From: Aequorivita aquimaris
GTDB lineage: Bacteria; Bacteroidota; Bacteroidia; Flavobacteriales; Flavobacteriaceae
DNA: 64,000 nt
Assembly (NCBI RefSeq): GCF_001573155.1
Contig: NZ_JRWG01000003.1
Coordinates: forward strand, 124,001 to 188,000
Direction: 5' to 3'
This document shows positions 8,865-17,268 of this stretch, piece after piece. The translations under genes were made by a program, and so were the position numbers. The notes below the pieces were generated by a model, which was not told the DNA's origin, made no database searches, and saw nothing but the letters and a program-made list of their open reading frames with translations. Every line of letters begins with the position of its first letter. Position 1 is the first letter of the stretch.

Positions 8865-9072
8865 AAATAGGTTTATTAAGGTATTCTTTTTAAACAGGTA
8901 AACTAGGGATTATATTGCAATGGTAAAAATATGCTTTTTTAGTCGAAATTATTTTGAGACTTTATATAGTCTAAAATTTTGTCGAAAATTCAAGGATAAA
9001 ATTTCAATGTAACAAAAATAGAACACATTCGTCATTTAAAATAGACGGCACAACAACCAACAACCAACCAAA

Positions 9073-9579
9073 ATGGAAAAAAGCGAGTTTATTACTTTAA
9101 TAATGCCCTTTAAGGATAAGCTGTACCGTTTGGCGAAACGAATCTTGGTCTCAAAAGATGAAGCTGAGGATGCGGTACAAGAAGTGTTTTTGAAATTGTG
9201 GAACGGAAAAAAAAACATTGAAAATTATAAAAATCCTGAAGCATTTGCAATCACAATGACTAAGAATTATTGCTTGGACCGTTTGAAATCGAAACAGGCA
9301 TCAAATTTGAAAATTGTGCATAACAACTATCAAACTTCAGAAAATATTGAAAAGAAAATTGAAGCAAATGACGGGGTTGAAATTGTTTTCAAAATAATGG
9401 AAACTTTACCGGAGCAACAACGAATCGTTCTCCAATTGCGCGATGTAGAACAATTTGAGTTTTCAGAAATAGCGCAGATGCTTGATAGTAACGAAACCGC
9501 AATACGAGTGGCACTTTCCCGGGCCCGCAAAACAGTTAGGGATGCAATGATAAAAAATTATAATTATGGAATCAGTTAA
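9073..9579 (+). CDS. ECF-type RNA polymerase sigma factor
   Basis: 168 residues, usual size for an ECF sigma-70. Region 2 has YRLAKRILVSKDEAEDAVQEVFLKLW; region 4 has LPEQQRIVLQLRDVE and a helix-turn-helix FSEIAQMLDSNETAIRVALSRARKTV. It recruits RNA polymerase to a small regulon, probably in response to an envelope signal. The stop overlaps the start of the next gene by 14 bp, so the two are co-translated, as is usual for a sigma factor and its anti-sigma protein. Four co-directional genes (9073-11131) with short spacers form the likely operon, ended by the hairpin at 11151. Confidence 0.94.
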   Translation: MEKSEFITLIMPFKDKLYRLAKRILVSKDEAEDAVQEVFLKLWNGKKNIENYKNPEAFAITMTKNYCLDRLKSKQASNLKIVHNNYQTSENIEKKIEANDGVEIVFKIMETLPEQQRIVLQLRDVEQFEFSEIAQMLDSNETAIRVALSRARKTVRDAMIKNYNYGIS

Positions 9580-10003
9580 AATAAAACAATTGCTTGAGGC
9601 CTATTTTGAAGGCACAACCACCCTTGCAGAAGAAAAATTGTTACAAGACTATTTTAATAATGAAAGGGTTGCGGATGATTTAGTTCAGTATCAGCCAATT
9701 TTTGCAGGTCTAAAGGCTGCAAAATCAGAACGCTCTACCAGAACATTTGCCTTGCCTGAATCAAAACCACAAAGCAATAAAGCCTGGTGGTATTCCATAG
9801 CCGCAATGCTTGTTGTAGCGTTTGGGGTGGGTGGTTTTTACCTTTCTCAACCCAATTACTCCCAAGAGGAAAAAGAGGCTTTGGAGGCGTTTGAAAAAAG
9901 CAAACAAGCAATGGTGCTGCTTTCTGAAAACCTAAATAAAGGTACAGAACAGCTTACCGTTGTGGGCCAATTTGGAAAAACAAAAGATAAAATTTTTGAA
10001 TAA
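9566..10003 (+). CDS. Small membrane protein, probable anti-sigma factor
   Basis: 145 residues with one transmembrane segment (WYSIAAMLVVAFGVGGFYL, about residues 73-92). The N-terminal cytoplasmic part (IKQLLEAYFEGTTTLAEEKLLQDYF) resembles the start of Bacteroidota anti-sigma proteins, in which a helix of the form LL-YFEG-TT-EE-L precedes the sigma-binding helices. No zinc-binding HxxxCxxC motif and no FecR domain are present, so it is not a classical ZAS or FecR anti-sigma. The assignment rests on this N-terminus, the topology and the 14-bp overlap with the ECF gene. The short periplasmic tail (about 50 residues) is likely the sensing part. Confidence 0.75.
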   Translation: MESVKIKQLLEAYFEGTTTLAEEKLLQDYFNNERVADDLVQYQPIFAGLKAAKSERSTRTFALPESKPQSNKAWWYSIAAMLVVAFGVGGFYLSQPNYSQEEKEALEAFEKSKQAMVLLSENLNKGTEQLTVVGQFGKTKDKIFE

Positions 10004-10046
10004 TAAGCTTTAAAAATAAACAATAACTTAATAACACTTATAAACG

Positions 10047-10586
10047 ATGAAAAAAATAGCAATAGTAATAGCACTGGCAATAGCGCCTATGATTTCGTGG
10101 ACTCAGAACGCTTTTGATTCCTTTGAAAACGAAAAAGATGTAACCTCTGTAGTAGTTACCAAAAATATGTTCAAACTTTTGAGCAAAATGGATCTTAATT
10201 CCACCGATCCAGAAGCGCAGGCATATTTGAAAATGGTAAACGATCTAGACAACATTAAAATTTTTACCACCGATAATCCAGCCGTTTCACAAAAAATGGA
10301 TGCCGCTGTGTCAAAATATGTTTCTACTTCTAAAAATTTAGGTGAATTGATGCGCGTAAAAGAAGATGGCAGAAATATAAAATTCTACAGCAAAGAAGGC
10401 AAAAATGAAAACTTTGTAAGTGAACTGTTGATGCATATGGATGGAATTGTGGACGGAAAACCCACAACCGTTATTATGAGCATCACCGGAAATATAGACT
10501 TAAAGCAAATCTCAAAATTGACAGAAGATCTAAAAGTTCCCGGTAGCGAAGAACTTAAGAATATTGACACCAAGAAAAAACAATAA
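10047..10586 (+). CDS. DUF4252 secreted protein
   Basis: 179 residues with a cleavable signal peptide (MKKIAIVIALAIAPMISWTQ) and no lipobox. The mature part matches the DUF4252 pattern: FDSFENEKDVTSVVVTKNMFKLLSKM near the N-terminus, followed by alternating strand/helix segments ending in LMHMDGIVDGKPTTVIMSITGNIDL. The function of DUF4252 is unknown; the proteins are periplasmic and typical of Bacteroidota. It is the third gene of the ECF operon, so it is probably a target or modulator of that sigma system. Confidence 0.85.
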   Translation: MKKIAIVIALAIAPMISWTQNAFDSFENEKDVTSVVVTKNMFKLLSKMDLNSTDPEAQAYLKMVNDLDNIKIFTTDNPAVSQKMDAAVSKYVSTSKNLGELMRVKEDGRNIKFYSKEGKNENFVSELLMHMDGIVDGKPTTVIMSITGNIDLKQISKLTEDLKVPGSEELKNIDTKKKQ

Positions 10587-10588
10587 CG

Positions 10589-11131
10589 ATGGCATCATTA
10601 CTGAAATATTTTATGGCTTTAATATTGGGTGCACTAGCATTGGTCTCCTGTAGTGACAAATCTTTGCAAAAGTATTTGGTTGAAAAGCAAGACGATGACA
10701 AATTTGTAAAAATGGACATAGCAGCAAGTTTGCTTCAAGGAAACACCAGCAATTTTACACAAGAAGAGAAAGACATTCTGAATACTATTAAAAAAGTGAA
10801 TGTTGTTGCTTATCCTATTGTGGAAGGTGATACAGCCGATTATGAAATGGAACGTCAAAAGTTAAAAAACATCTTAGACCAGGAGCAATACAAAGAGCTT
10901 ACCCGTATTAAAAGCAATGACTGGAATGCAACCCTAAAGTATACAGGTGAAGAAGATGCTATTGATGAGGTGATTGTTTTTGCGAGTGATGATAATCGTG
11001 GTTTTGCGGTTTTCAGGTTGTTGGGTGAAAATATGCGCCCTGACCAAATGTTGAAACTAATGAAATCTGCTGAACGAGGCGATTTGGACGTCTCTAAACT
11101 CGAAGGTTTTGGAAAAATATTTAAAGATTAA
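10589..11131 (+). CDS. DUF4252 lipoprotein
   Basis: 180 residues. Lipoprotein signal with lipobox LVSC, then SDKSLQKYLVEKQDDDKFVKMDIAASLL. It belongs to the same DUF4252 family as the gene two bases upstream but is diverged in sequence and membrane anchored. The conserved core pattern of a short strand, helix and VIVFASDDNRGFAVFRLLG is visible. A soluble and a lipidated paralogue side by side suggests they form a pair, for example a periplasmic sensor complex acting on the anti-sigma protein. That role is inference. Confidence 0.82.
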   Translation: MASLLKYFMALILGALALVSCSDKSLQKYLVEKQDDDKFVKMDIAASLLQGNTSNFTQEEKDILNTIKKVNVVAYPIVEGDTADYEMERQKLKNILDQEQYKELTRIKSNDWNATLKYTGEEDAIDEVIVFASDDNRGFAVFRLLGENMRPDQMLKLMKSAERGDLDVSKLEGFGKIFKD

Positions 11132-11150
11132 ATTAGTTGATTAATAGTCG

Positions 11151-11188
11151 AAAAAGGCTTCTTCCAAATTTGGATTGAAGCCTTTTTT
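11151..11188. terminator. Bidirectional terminator between DUF4252 operon and purB
   Basis: Arms AAAAAGGCTTC (11151-11161) and GAAGCCTTTTTT (11177-11188) flank a 15-base loop. It lies between the convergent ends of the ECF operon and purB and has T-runs in both directions. Confidence 0.85.
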
Positions 11189-11201
11189 ATTGGTCTATTT
11201 T

Positions 11202-12545
11202 TTAAATTCCAGTGTAGTTTCCGGGCGTTATGTTTCTCATTTCCTGTTTAACGCTTTCAGGTACTTCCAGCGTTTCGATGAAATTTGCAATTGAAGTTTG
11301 GTTAATGCGTTCATTAGTACGGGTCAATCCTTTTAAAGCTTCGTAAGGGTTTGGATAGCCTTCTCTTCTTAAAATGGTTTGGATAGCTTCGGCTACTACA
11401 GCCCAGTTATTCTCAAGGTCCTCTGCAAACCTCGATTCGTTCAACAATAATTTGTTCAAGCCTTTTAAAGTAGATTGAAAAGCAATAAGTGTATGCCCAA
11501 TGGGAACACCAATATTTCTTAAAACGGTACTATCAGTAAGATCACGTTGTAATCTACTTATAGGAAGTTTTGCGGCAAGATGCTCAAAAAGCGCATTTGC
11601 AATTCCCAAATTACCTTCACTGTTTTCAAAGTCTATAGGGTTTACCTTATGTGGCATGGCGCTGGAACCAACTTCCCCTTTTTTAATTTTTTGTTTGAAA
11701 TAATCCATGGAAACGTAGGTCCAAATATCCCTGTCCAAATCAATCAAAATATTGTTGATTCGTTTCAAACAATCAAAAAGAGCAGCCATATGGTCATAAT
11801 GCTCAATCTGTGTGGTAGGGAAGGAGTGGTGCAGCCCTAACTTATTTTGTACGAATTTTTTTCCAAACGCTCTCCAATCAATATCTGGATAAGCTACTTT
11901 GTGTGCGTTAAAGTTACCTGTTGCACCGCCAAATTTTGCAGCACTTTTTATATCGTTCATCAAATCAAACTGTTCCTCAATTCTCACAATAAAAACCTCT
12001 ATTTCCTTTCCCAAACGGGTTGGAGAAGCAGGTTGCCCGTGCGTACGTGCAAGCATGGAAACTTCGGCCCAATCTTCAGAAAGTGCCTTCAGTTTATTTT
12101 TCACTTCCATCAAGAGCGGTACGTAAACGTTGTTGATGGCATCTTTCAGCGAAAGCGGAATTGCAGTATTGTTGATGTCTTGTGAGGTCAGTCCAAAGTG
12201 GATGAATTCTTTGTATTTCTGAAGATTTAAAGCGTCAAACTTTTCTTTTATGAAGTATTCAACAGCTTTTACATCGTGATTGGTCACTTTTTCGGTTTCC
12301 TTGATTTTTATGGCGTCCTGCACAGTAAATTCAAGGTACAAGTCTCTTAACTTTGAAAAGTTTTTTTGCTCAAAATCATTTAATTGGGGAAGTTCCAGTT
12401 CTACCAAGGCAATAAAATATTCAATTTCCACTTGCACGCGATAACGGATAAGCGCTTCTTCAGAAAAATAAGGAATAAGGCTGGAAGTTTTTGATGCGTA
12501 TCTGCCGTCTATTGGCGAAATGGCTTGTAATGCGTTGGTATACAT
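11202..12545 (-). CDS. purB: Adenylosuccinate lyase
   Basis: 447 residues, normal for the fumarase/aspartase superfamily. It cleaves SAICAR to AICAR and adenylosuccinate to AMP, releasing fumarate. The signature loop GEVGSSAMPHKVNPIDFE is intact with its catalytic serine, as are TRTHGQPASPT-type (here ARTHGQPASPT) and HFGLTSQDINNTA motifs that build the active site. The N-terminus (ALQAISPIDGRYASKT) matches known PurB proteins, which supports the start at 12545. It is monocistronic, with its own -7 box and a shared terminator. Confidence 0.97.
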   Translation of the reverse strand: MYTNALQAISPIDGRYASKTSSLIPYFSEEALIRYRVQVEIEYFIALVELELPQLNDFEQKNFSKLRDLYLEFTVQDAIKIKETEKVTNHDVKAVEYFIKEKFDALNLQKYKEFIHFGLTSQDINNTAIPLSLKDAINNVYVPLLMEVKNKLKALSEDWAEVSMLARTHGQPASPTRLGKEIEVFIVRIEEQFDLMNDIKSAAKFGGATGNFNAHKVAYPDIDWRAFGKKFVQNKLGLHHSFPTTQIEHYDHMAALFDCLKRINNILIDLDRDIWTYVSMDYFKQKIKKGEVGSSAMPHKVNPIDFENSEGNLGIANALFEHLAAKLPISRLQRDLTDSTVLRNIGVPIGHTLIAFQSTLKGLNKLLLNESRFAEDLENNWAVVAEAIQTILRREGYPNPYEALKGLTRTNERINQTSIANFIETLEVPESVKQEMRNITPGNYTGI

Positions 12546-12564
12546 GGTTCAAAATTTAAAAGCG

Positions 12565-12572
12565 CAAAGATA
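12565..12572 (-). promoter_or_regulatory. Putative -7 box for purB
   Basis: The minus strand reads TATCTTTG, an exact match to the Bacteroidota -7 consensus TAnnTTTG, 19 bases before the purB ATG. No clear -33 TTG was found. Confidence 0.45.
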
Positions 12573-12798
12573 CGAAACGCCAACGAGTTATAAAGAAGGG
12601 GTGTTGGTTTAAAATTTTCCATTTCATTTTGATCTTCAGACTTAACAAAATGTCAACAAAAGACTTTTTTAAGATAATGGTTAGTTAAAAAAATAAATCG
12701 CTTTGCAATTTTATGATTTTGTTGGCTTTCAAAAGTTTGATATGAAGTTAACTTTAAGAGTGAAAAGAAAAATGATTTATTAATTTAAACAAATTGCT

Positions 12799-12915
12799 AT
12801 GAGTACACAAAATCAGAATGAGCAATGGAATCCTCAAAATGAACAACAAAATCAACAGAGGAATCCTCAAAACAGACCACAAAACCAGCGTCATCCAGAA
12901 GAAGAGGAAGAATAA
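12799..12915 (+). CDS. Small Gln/Asn-rich protein of unknown function
   Basis: 38 residues beginning MSTQNQNEQWNPQNEQQNQQ and ending in five glutamates (PEEEEE). Glutamine, asparagine, proline and glutamate make up most of it, so it is expected to be disordered. The reading frame is preceded by AAATTGCT directly before the ATG and followed at 12956 by a terminator-like hairpin, so it looks like a complete tiny transcription unit. I know no function. It could be spurious, but the composition is strongly biased and codon-like, and the ORF is tidy. Confidence 0.55.
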   Translation: MSTQNQNEQWNPQNEQQNQQRNPQNRPQNQRHPEEEEE

Positions 12916-12955
12916 TGGTTTTTTTGAAATTGAGTATCCGTTTTAAGGATACGGC

Positions 12956-12991
12956 GAAACCCCTTAATCAGCACAATGAGAAAGGGGTTTC
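12956..12991 (+). terminator. Terminator-like hairpin
   Basis: Arms GAAACCCCTT (12956-12965) and AAGGGGTTTC (12982-12991) with a 16-base loop, 40 bases after the small Gln/Asn-rich ORF. The following tail (TATTG) is poor in T, so termination may be weak. Confidence 0.5.
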
Positions 12992-13132
12992 TATTGTGGG
13001 GATAAAAAGGAAAGAGTGGATTGGTAAATATATTGAAAAATAATCGTTTTGTGGTAGTTTACAGATGATATATGTTAATTTAAAAGAATATTAATTAATA
13101 ATTTAGCAAGATTGCGACAAATAATTTAGACC

Positions 13133-13444
13133 ATGAGCAATAAAGGAAATCCAAAACTTAGTGTAGGTAAAGGTGCCCAAAGTGAACATCATAACGAGCC
13201 AGATGAAAAAAGCTACGTTAAAGATAATACCGAGTCCGACAATACTGAAAATGAAAAGGATGGCAATGATTATTTAGAACAAAAGTGGAAAAAGATAGCT
13301 TCAGACTTTAATAAAAACTACAATTTAAATATAAACGTCTCTGAATTTAAAGATGAATCCTTTTCAGAAACTTTAAAAAAGCTTGAAAATAAAACCGGAA
13401 AATCTAGAGCCCAACTGGAAAAAGAAATAAAAAACTGGAAATAG
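13133..13444 (+). CDS. Hypothetical small charged protein
   Basis: 103 residues with no signal peptide or membrane segment. Residues 1-45 are low in complexity (N, E, D, K, S rich) and likely disordered. Residues 46-103 look folded and helical: YLEQKWKKIASDFNKNY, then VSEFKDESFSETLKKLENKTGKSRAQLEKEIKNW. The C-terminal half has the spacing of a small helical hairpin. I do not recognise the family. It forms a single-gene unit with a strong terminator at 13471. Confidence 0.8.
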   Translation: MSNKGNPKLSVGKGAQSEHHNEPDEKSYVKDNTESDNTENEKDGNDYLEQKWKKIASDFNKNYNLNINVSEFKDESFSETLKKLENKTGKSRAQLEKEIKNWK

Positions 13445-13470
13445 CAGTTGTACCTACATAACGCAACTGT

Positions 13471-13513
13471 AAAACCCTTCCAACGTCGCTGCACGGAAGG
13501 GTTTTCTTTTTTA
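13471..13513 (+). terminator. Rho-independent terminator
   Basis: An 11-bp stem, AAAACCCTTCC (13471-13481) with GGAAGGGTTTT (13495-13505), followed by CTTTTTT. It ends the 103-residue hypothetical gene. Confidence 0.9.
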
Positions 13514-13627
13514 AATAAAAATAATAATTTAAAAAAAAGATTTTGGGTTAATGATTTGTCTTTTTGAGTTAAAAAAATATCGCTAACTAAGCTATTTTAG
13601 CAACATTAAAGAATTGCTATGAAGGAG

Positions 13628-13668
13628 GAAACTCCAGTCGGAATTTATTTTGACTGGGGTTTTTTATT
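13628..13668 (+). terminator. Terminator hairpin of a possible short transcript
   Basis: Stem ACTCCAGTC / GACTGGGGT (one G-U pair) followed by TTTTTTATTTA. No gene on the plus strand ends here except the one already stopped at 13471, so this hairpin would close a separate short transcript starting near 13600, or it is a relic. It abuts the stop of the convergent AraC gene. Confidence 0.6.
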
Positions 13669-14684
13669 TATCCTTGGTGCTTTTTGCGAAATTCGGAAGG
13701 TGATATATTATACTTTTCCTTAAATATTTTCGAAAAATAGCTTTTACTGCTTAACCCAATTGCATTTACAATTTCAGAAATATTAAGATCCGTTTTGGTC
13801 AAAAGATTGTAAGCTGCATCAAGCCTTGTTTTCTGTACATAATTATTTACAGTGGTGCCATATAGTTTTTTGAAACCTTCTTGCAGCTTGTTTATATTCA
13901 GTCCCGCTTCACGTGCTAAGTTCTCCACTGTGGGTACATCTGAAATATTGCTTTCTATAAGACTGGAAATATGGTTTATCTGTTTCAATTCCGTAGAGCG
14001 AATGAGCGTGCGGCTCCCTTCGTCTTTTTTATCATCTTGATATTGAAGAATCTGATGCGTTAAAATTTGATAGGCCATGCCTTCCAAAAACAGTTTACGA
14101 GTAAAATTTTCATCAGTAAAATCAACCATTTGTGTCAAGATATCGGCAATGTTAAGACTGTAATTTCCACTGTGATAGAATGCTCCGTTGGCTTTAATAT
14201 CCTTAAATAATTGCTCTAGTTCGTCATCAAGACTTTTTATGTCGCATTCCATTTTGGCCTGAAATTTTTCACGTTCTATTTCCAAGCTGTTCACTGTTAT
14301 ACGTTGGTTGGCTTCAAACAGTAATACATGGCCGTTGTGCTTACTGCTGGCTACAATGGCGTTTTGGTATTGCTTAATCTCGTGCAAGTTTTCTTCATTC
14401 TCAAAACGGTGCTGTAATGTGCCGCTTACTGTATAAAGAAATTTTAGCGGATGTATTTGGTTTACTACAAAATGTATTTCCATATCTTCCTTGAAAAGAC
14501 AATTGTATTGGATAAGGCCTAGCCCGCCTTCAAAATTAATCCCGCGAATAGTACCCTCGCCAACAGATTCGGGCAATTGCAATAAATATTCGCCGCAATT
14601 TTCAGAATAGGAAATGTTGAAAACTTTTGCTATATCCCTTATAACATCCTTTAGGGGAAGTGAGTTAACTTGAATGGAATTCAT
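13668..14684 (-). CDS. AraC family transcriptional regulator
   Basis: 338 residues. The last about 100 residues form a double helix-turn-helix AraC domain: VENLAREAGLNINKLQEGFKKLYG and ISEIVNAIGLSSKSYFSKIFKEKYNISPSEFRKK. The N-terminal 230 residues form an unclassified ligand-binding part, with a cupin-like run (MEIHFVVNQIHPLKFLYTVSGTLQHRF) and then helices. No signal peptide or receiver domain is present, so it is a cytoplasmic one-component regulator. Nothing in the neighbourhood identifies its target or effector. Confidence 0.92.
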   Translation of the reverse strand: MNSIQVNSLPLKDVIRDIAKVFNISYSENCGEYLLQLPESVGEGTIRGINFEGGLGLIQYNCLFKEDMEIHFVVNQIHPLKFLYTVSGTLQHRFENEENLHEIKQYQNAIVASSKHNGHVLLFEANQRITVNSLEIEREKFQAKMECDIKSLDDELEQLFKDIKANGAFYHSGNYSLNIADILTQMVDFTDENFTRKLFLEGMAYQILTHQILQYQDDKKDEGSRTLIRSTELKQINHISSLIESNISDVPTVENLAREAGLNINKLQEGFKKLYGTTVNNYVQKTRLDAAYNLLTKTDLNISEIVNAIGLSSKSYFSKIFKEKYNISPSEFRKKHQG

Positions 14685-14820
14685 CTGGAGGTTGTTTTGT
14701 TAAGCCAAAATACAACTTACATTTGAAATGCAATGTTCTATATCCGTACATAGTTTAACTTAAATGCAATTATAAAATATAATATTCTGTTTAATAAAGG
14801 GTTATAAAAAATATTTTAAT

Positions 14821-14854
14821 AAAAAAACCGCTATAGTAAGTGAGCGGTCTTTTT
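14821..14854. terminator. Terminator hairpin after the DUF1328-like gene
   Basis: Stem AACCGCT (14826-14832) / AGCGGTC (14843-14849) with T-runs on both strands. It lies 20 bases past the stop of the small membrane-protein gene, which reads leftward. Confidence 0.7.
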
Positions 14855-14871
14855 AAAAAATTTTTCTAAAA

Positions 14872-15048
14872 CTATTCATAATATCTTTTGCGTTTTTTTC
14901 GCTTCTGCATGAATACGGAAATAAGCAAACAAGCTCCTAAAACATAGAAAAAAGTTTTGGCGGGTTCAATTGGGCCAAATCCCAATCCTAAAAAACCAAG
15001 GACAGCGGCCACCACGGTTAAAAATAGAAAAAGGATGGTCCAAAGCAT
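14872..15048 (-). CDS. DUF1328-like small membrane protein
   Basis: 58 residues beginning MLWTILFLFLTVVAAVLGFL, with two hydrophobic segments joined by GLGFGPIEPAK and a strongly basic tail (KRKKRKRYYE). This two-helix layout with the VAAVLGF-G pattern matches the DUF1328/YtjA family of tiny inner-membrane proteins, whose function is unknown. The frame runs cleanly from ATG at 15048 to TAG at 14872 and is followed by a terminator. It is short enough to be missed by common gene-length limits. Confidence 0.8.
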   Translation of the reverse strand: MLWTILFLFLTVVAAVLGFLGLGFGPIEPAKTFFYVLGACLLISVFMQKRKKRKRYYE

Positions 15049-15245
15049 GACGAGGAGTTTAGTGGGTTATAAATTATTAATTGTCAGTGTTATAAAGGTA
15101 TTCAATTATTGATTTTTCAACTAATTTATTTCCACTTATTTTTAACTCATTTAAATAATTGCAGCCATATTAGTTTAAATGTGTTTTCAAATTATTGCTA
15201 AAACTCCTTTTTGAAAATTTTTGATATAAAAGAATGAATTATTAT

Positions 15246-17153
15246 TTAAACGGCCCCGTCCATAACCTCTTGTACCACCTCTGGGTTCAGCAAGGTAGAA
15301 ATATCGTCTAGATTGGATGTGTCCTTTTCTGCAATCTTTCTGAGAATTCGGCGCATGATTTTGCCACTTCGGGTTTTGGGCAATCCTGTAGTAAACTGTA
15401 TTTTATCAAGTTTTGCAATCGGACCTATATGTTCGGTAATAATCTGGTTTATTTCTTTGCGTAAATTTTCGTGCAGACGGCTTTCACCGATTTCTTTTAA
15501 AATAACAAATCCATACAGCGCATTACCTTTCACGTCGTGTGGAAAGCCTACAATTGCACTTTCCGCCACGGCCGGATGTTCGTTTACTGCGTCTTCAATA
15601 GGCGCAGTGCCCAGGTTATGACCAGAAACAATTATAACATCATCTACACGGCCTGTGATACGATAATAGCCTGTACTGTCGCGCAATGCTCCGTCACCGG
15701 TGAAATATTTGTTTTTAAAAGTCGAAAAATATGTTTCATGATAGCGTTCGTGATTGCCCCAAATGGTTCGGGCCATTCCAGGCCAAGGATATTTTATGCA
15801 CAAACGCCCACTAACGAGGTTGCCTTTAAGTTCATCACCATTCTCATCCATCAGCGCGGGTTGTATACCGGGCAATGGTAGTGTGGCATAAGTGGGAATG
15901 GTGGGTGTAGAGTAAGGAATTGGCGAAATCATTATCCCGCCAGTTTCGGTTTGCCACCAAGTATCTACAATGGGGCATTTTCGTTTCCCGATGTTTTCAT
16001 CATACCAATGCCAAGCTTCCTCGTTTATGGGTTCACCCACACTGCCTAAGATTTTTAAGGAAGAAAGATCATAGTTTTCAGAAAAATCCAACCGTTCCTT
16101 TGCTAACGCCCTAATTGCAGTGGGAGCAGTATAAAACTGACTAACCTTATGTTTTTCCACAACCTGCCAAAACCTGCCAAAATCAGGGTAGGAGGGAACA
16201 CCCTCAAACATTAGAGTGGTGGCGCCATTTGCCAACGGTCCGTAAACTATATAACTGTGGCCCGTAATCCAGCCAATATCTGCTGTACACCAATACACAT
16301 CATCTTCCCTATATTGAAATACGTTTTTAAAAGTATATGCGGTATAGACCATATAGCCAGCTGTGGTATGTACCATTCCCTTGGGGCTTCCCGTACTGCC
16401 AGAAGTATATAGAATAAATAATGGGTCTTCAGCGTCCATAATTTCAGGCACGCAATCGTGATAGGCCTCGTCCAGTAGCGGTTGTAACCATTTGTCGCGA
16501 TTTTTTTTCATTGTTATTTCAGTATGAGTACGCTTGGCTACCAACACGGTTTTTATACTTGGGCAGGATTCCAATGCCTCGTCCACAATTCCCTTTAAAT
16601 CAATAGTTTTATTACCGCGATAGGAGCCATCACTGGTAATAACCATTTTGCATTCTGAATCGTTAATTCGTGTAGAAAGTGCGGTGGAGGAAAAACCAGC
16701 AAAAACTACTGAATGTATAGCGCCAATCCGGGCGCAGGCCAATAATGATATCGCTAGTTCAGGAATCATAGGGAGATAAATACAAACTCTATCTCCTTTT
16801 TTTATACCCTGTTCCAACAGTACATTTGAAAACCTGCAGACACGTTCATGTAAATCTTTGTAAGTTATATTTTGCGCTTCTTCAGCGGGATTGTTCGGTT
16901 CAAAAATTATTGCTGTTTTGTCGCCTCGGGTGTAGATATGTCGGTCTATGCAGTTTTCGGTAATGTTCAGTTTAGCACCTTTGTACCAAGAAACCTCAGG
17001 TTTAGCTAGATCATACTCCAACACTTTATTCCATCGATGGCGCCAAAGAAAGTTTTCCTCTGCAATTTCCTCCCAAAAGTTTTCCGGATCACGGACCGAT
17101 TTTCTATAAACCTGAAAATATTCTTCTAAATTTTTGATGTGGTAGTTGCTCAT
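15246..17153 (-). CDS. acs: Acetyl-CoA synthetase (AMP-forming)
   Basis: 635 residues, typical for Acs. It activates acetate with ATP and CoA, by way of acetyl-AMP, to acetyl-CoA. The ANL-family motifs are present: the P-loop-like YTSGSTGSPKG, the acetate pocket region DTWWQTETGG, YFTGDGALRD, the hinge ITGRVDDVI, and the C-terminal KTRSGKIMRRILR with the lysine that is commonly acetylated to silence the enzyme. The start MSNYHIKNLEEY is supported by the absence of longer conserved sequence upstream. It is a monocistronic, leftward gene. Confidence 0.97.
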   Translation of the reverse strand: MSNYHIKNLEEYFQVYRKSVRDPENFWEEIAEENFLWRHRWNKVLEYDLAKPEVSWYKGAKLNITENCIDRHIYTRGDKTAIIFEPNNPAEEAQNITYKDLHERVCRFSNVLLEQGIKKGDRVCIYLPMIPELAISLLACARIGAIHSVVFAGFSSTALSTRINDSECKMVITSDGSYRGNKTIDLKGIVDEALESCPSIKTVLVAKRTHTEITMKKNRDKWLQPLLDEAYHDCVPEIMDAEDPLFILYTSGSTGSPKGMVHTTAGYMVYTAYTFKNVFQYREDDVYWCTADIGWITGHSYIVYGPLANGATTLMFEGVPSYPDFGRFWQVVEKHKVSQFYTAPTAIRALAKERLDFSENYDLSSLKILGSVGEPINEEAWHWYDENIGKRKCPIVDTWWQTETGGIMISPIPYSTPTIPTYATLPLPGIQPALMDENGDELKGNLVSGRLCIKYPWPGMARTIWGNHERYHETYFSTFKNKYFTGDGALRDSTGYYRITGRVDDVIIVSGHNLGTAPIEDAVNEHPAVAESAIVGFPHDVKGNALYGFVILKEIGESRLHENLRKEINQIITEHIGPIAKLDKIQFTTGLPKTRSGKIMRRILRKIAEKDTSNLDDISTLLNPEVVQEVMDGAV

Positions 17154-17268
17154 TGTTTTAAGATTTTGCGCAGTAACTCTGAAATAATTGAAAAGGATTC
17201 AGAAATATATTTAATTTTGGCGAGCCTTAAAAATGAAAGAGGTAATTTATTTTAGAAAAATAGCTGTG

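Noticed and set aside
13619-13726. Short plus-strand ORF starting AATTGCTATGAAGGAGG
   Set aside because: It reads through the terminator hairpin at 13628 and into the AraC gene on the other strand, so it is unlikely to be translated as a gene.
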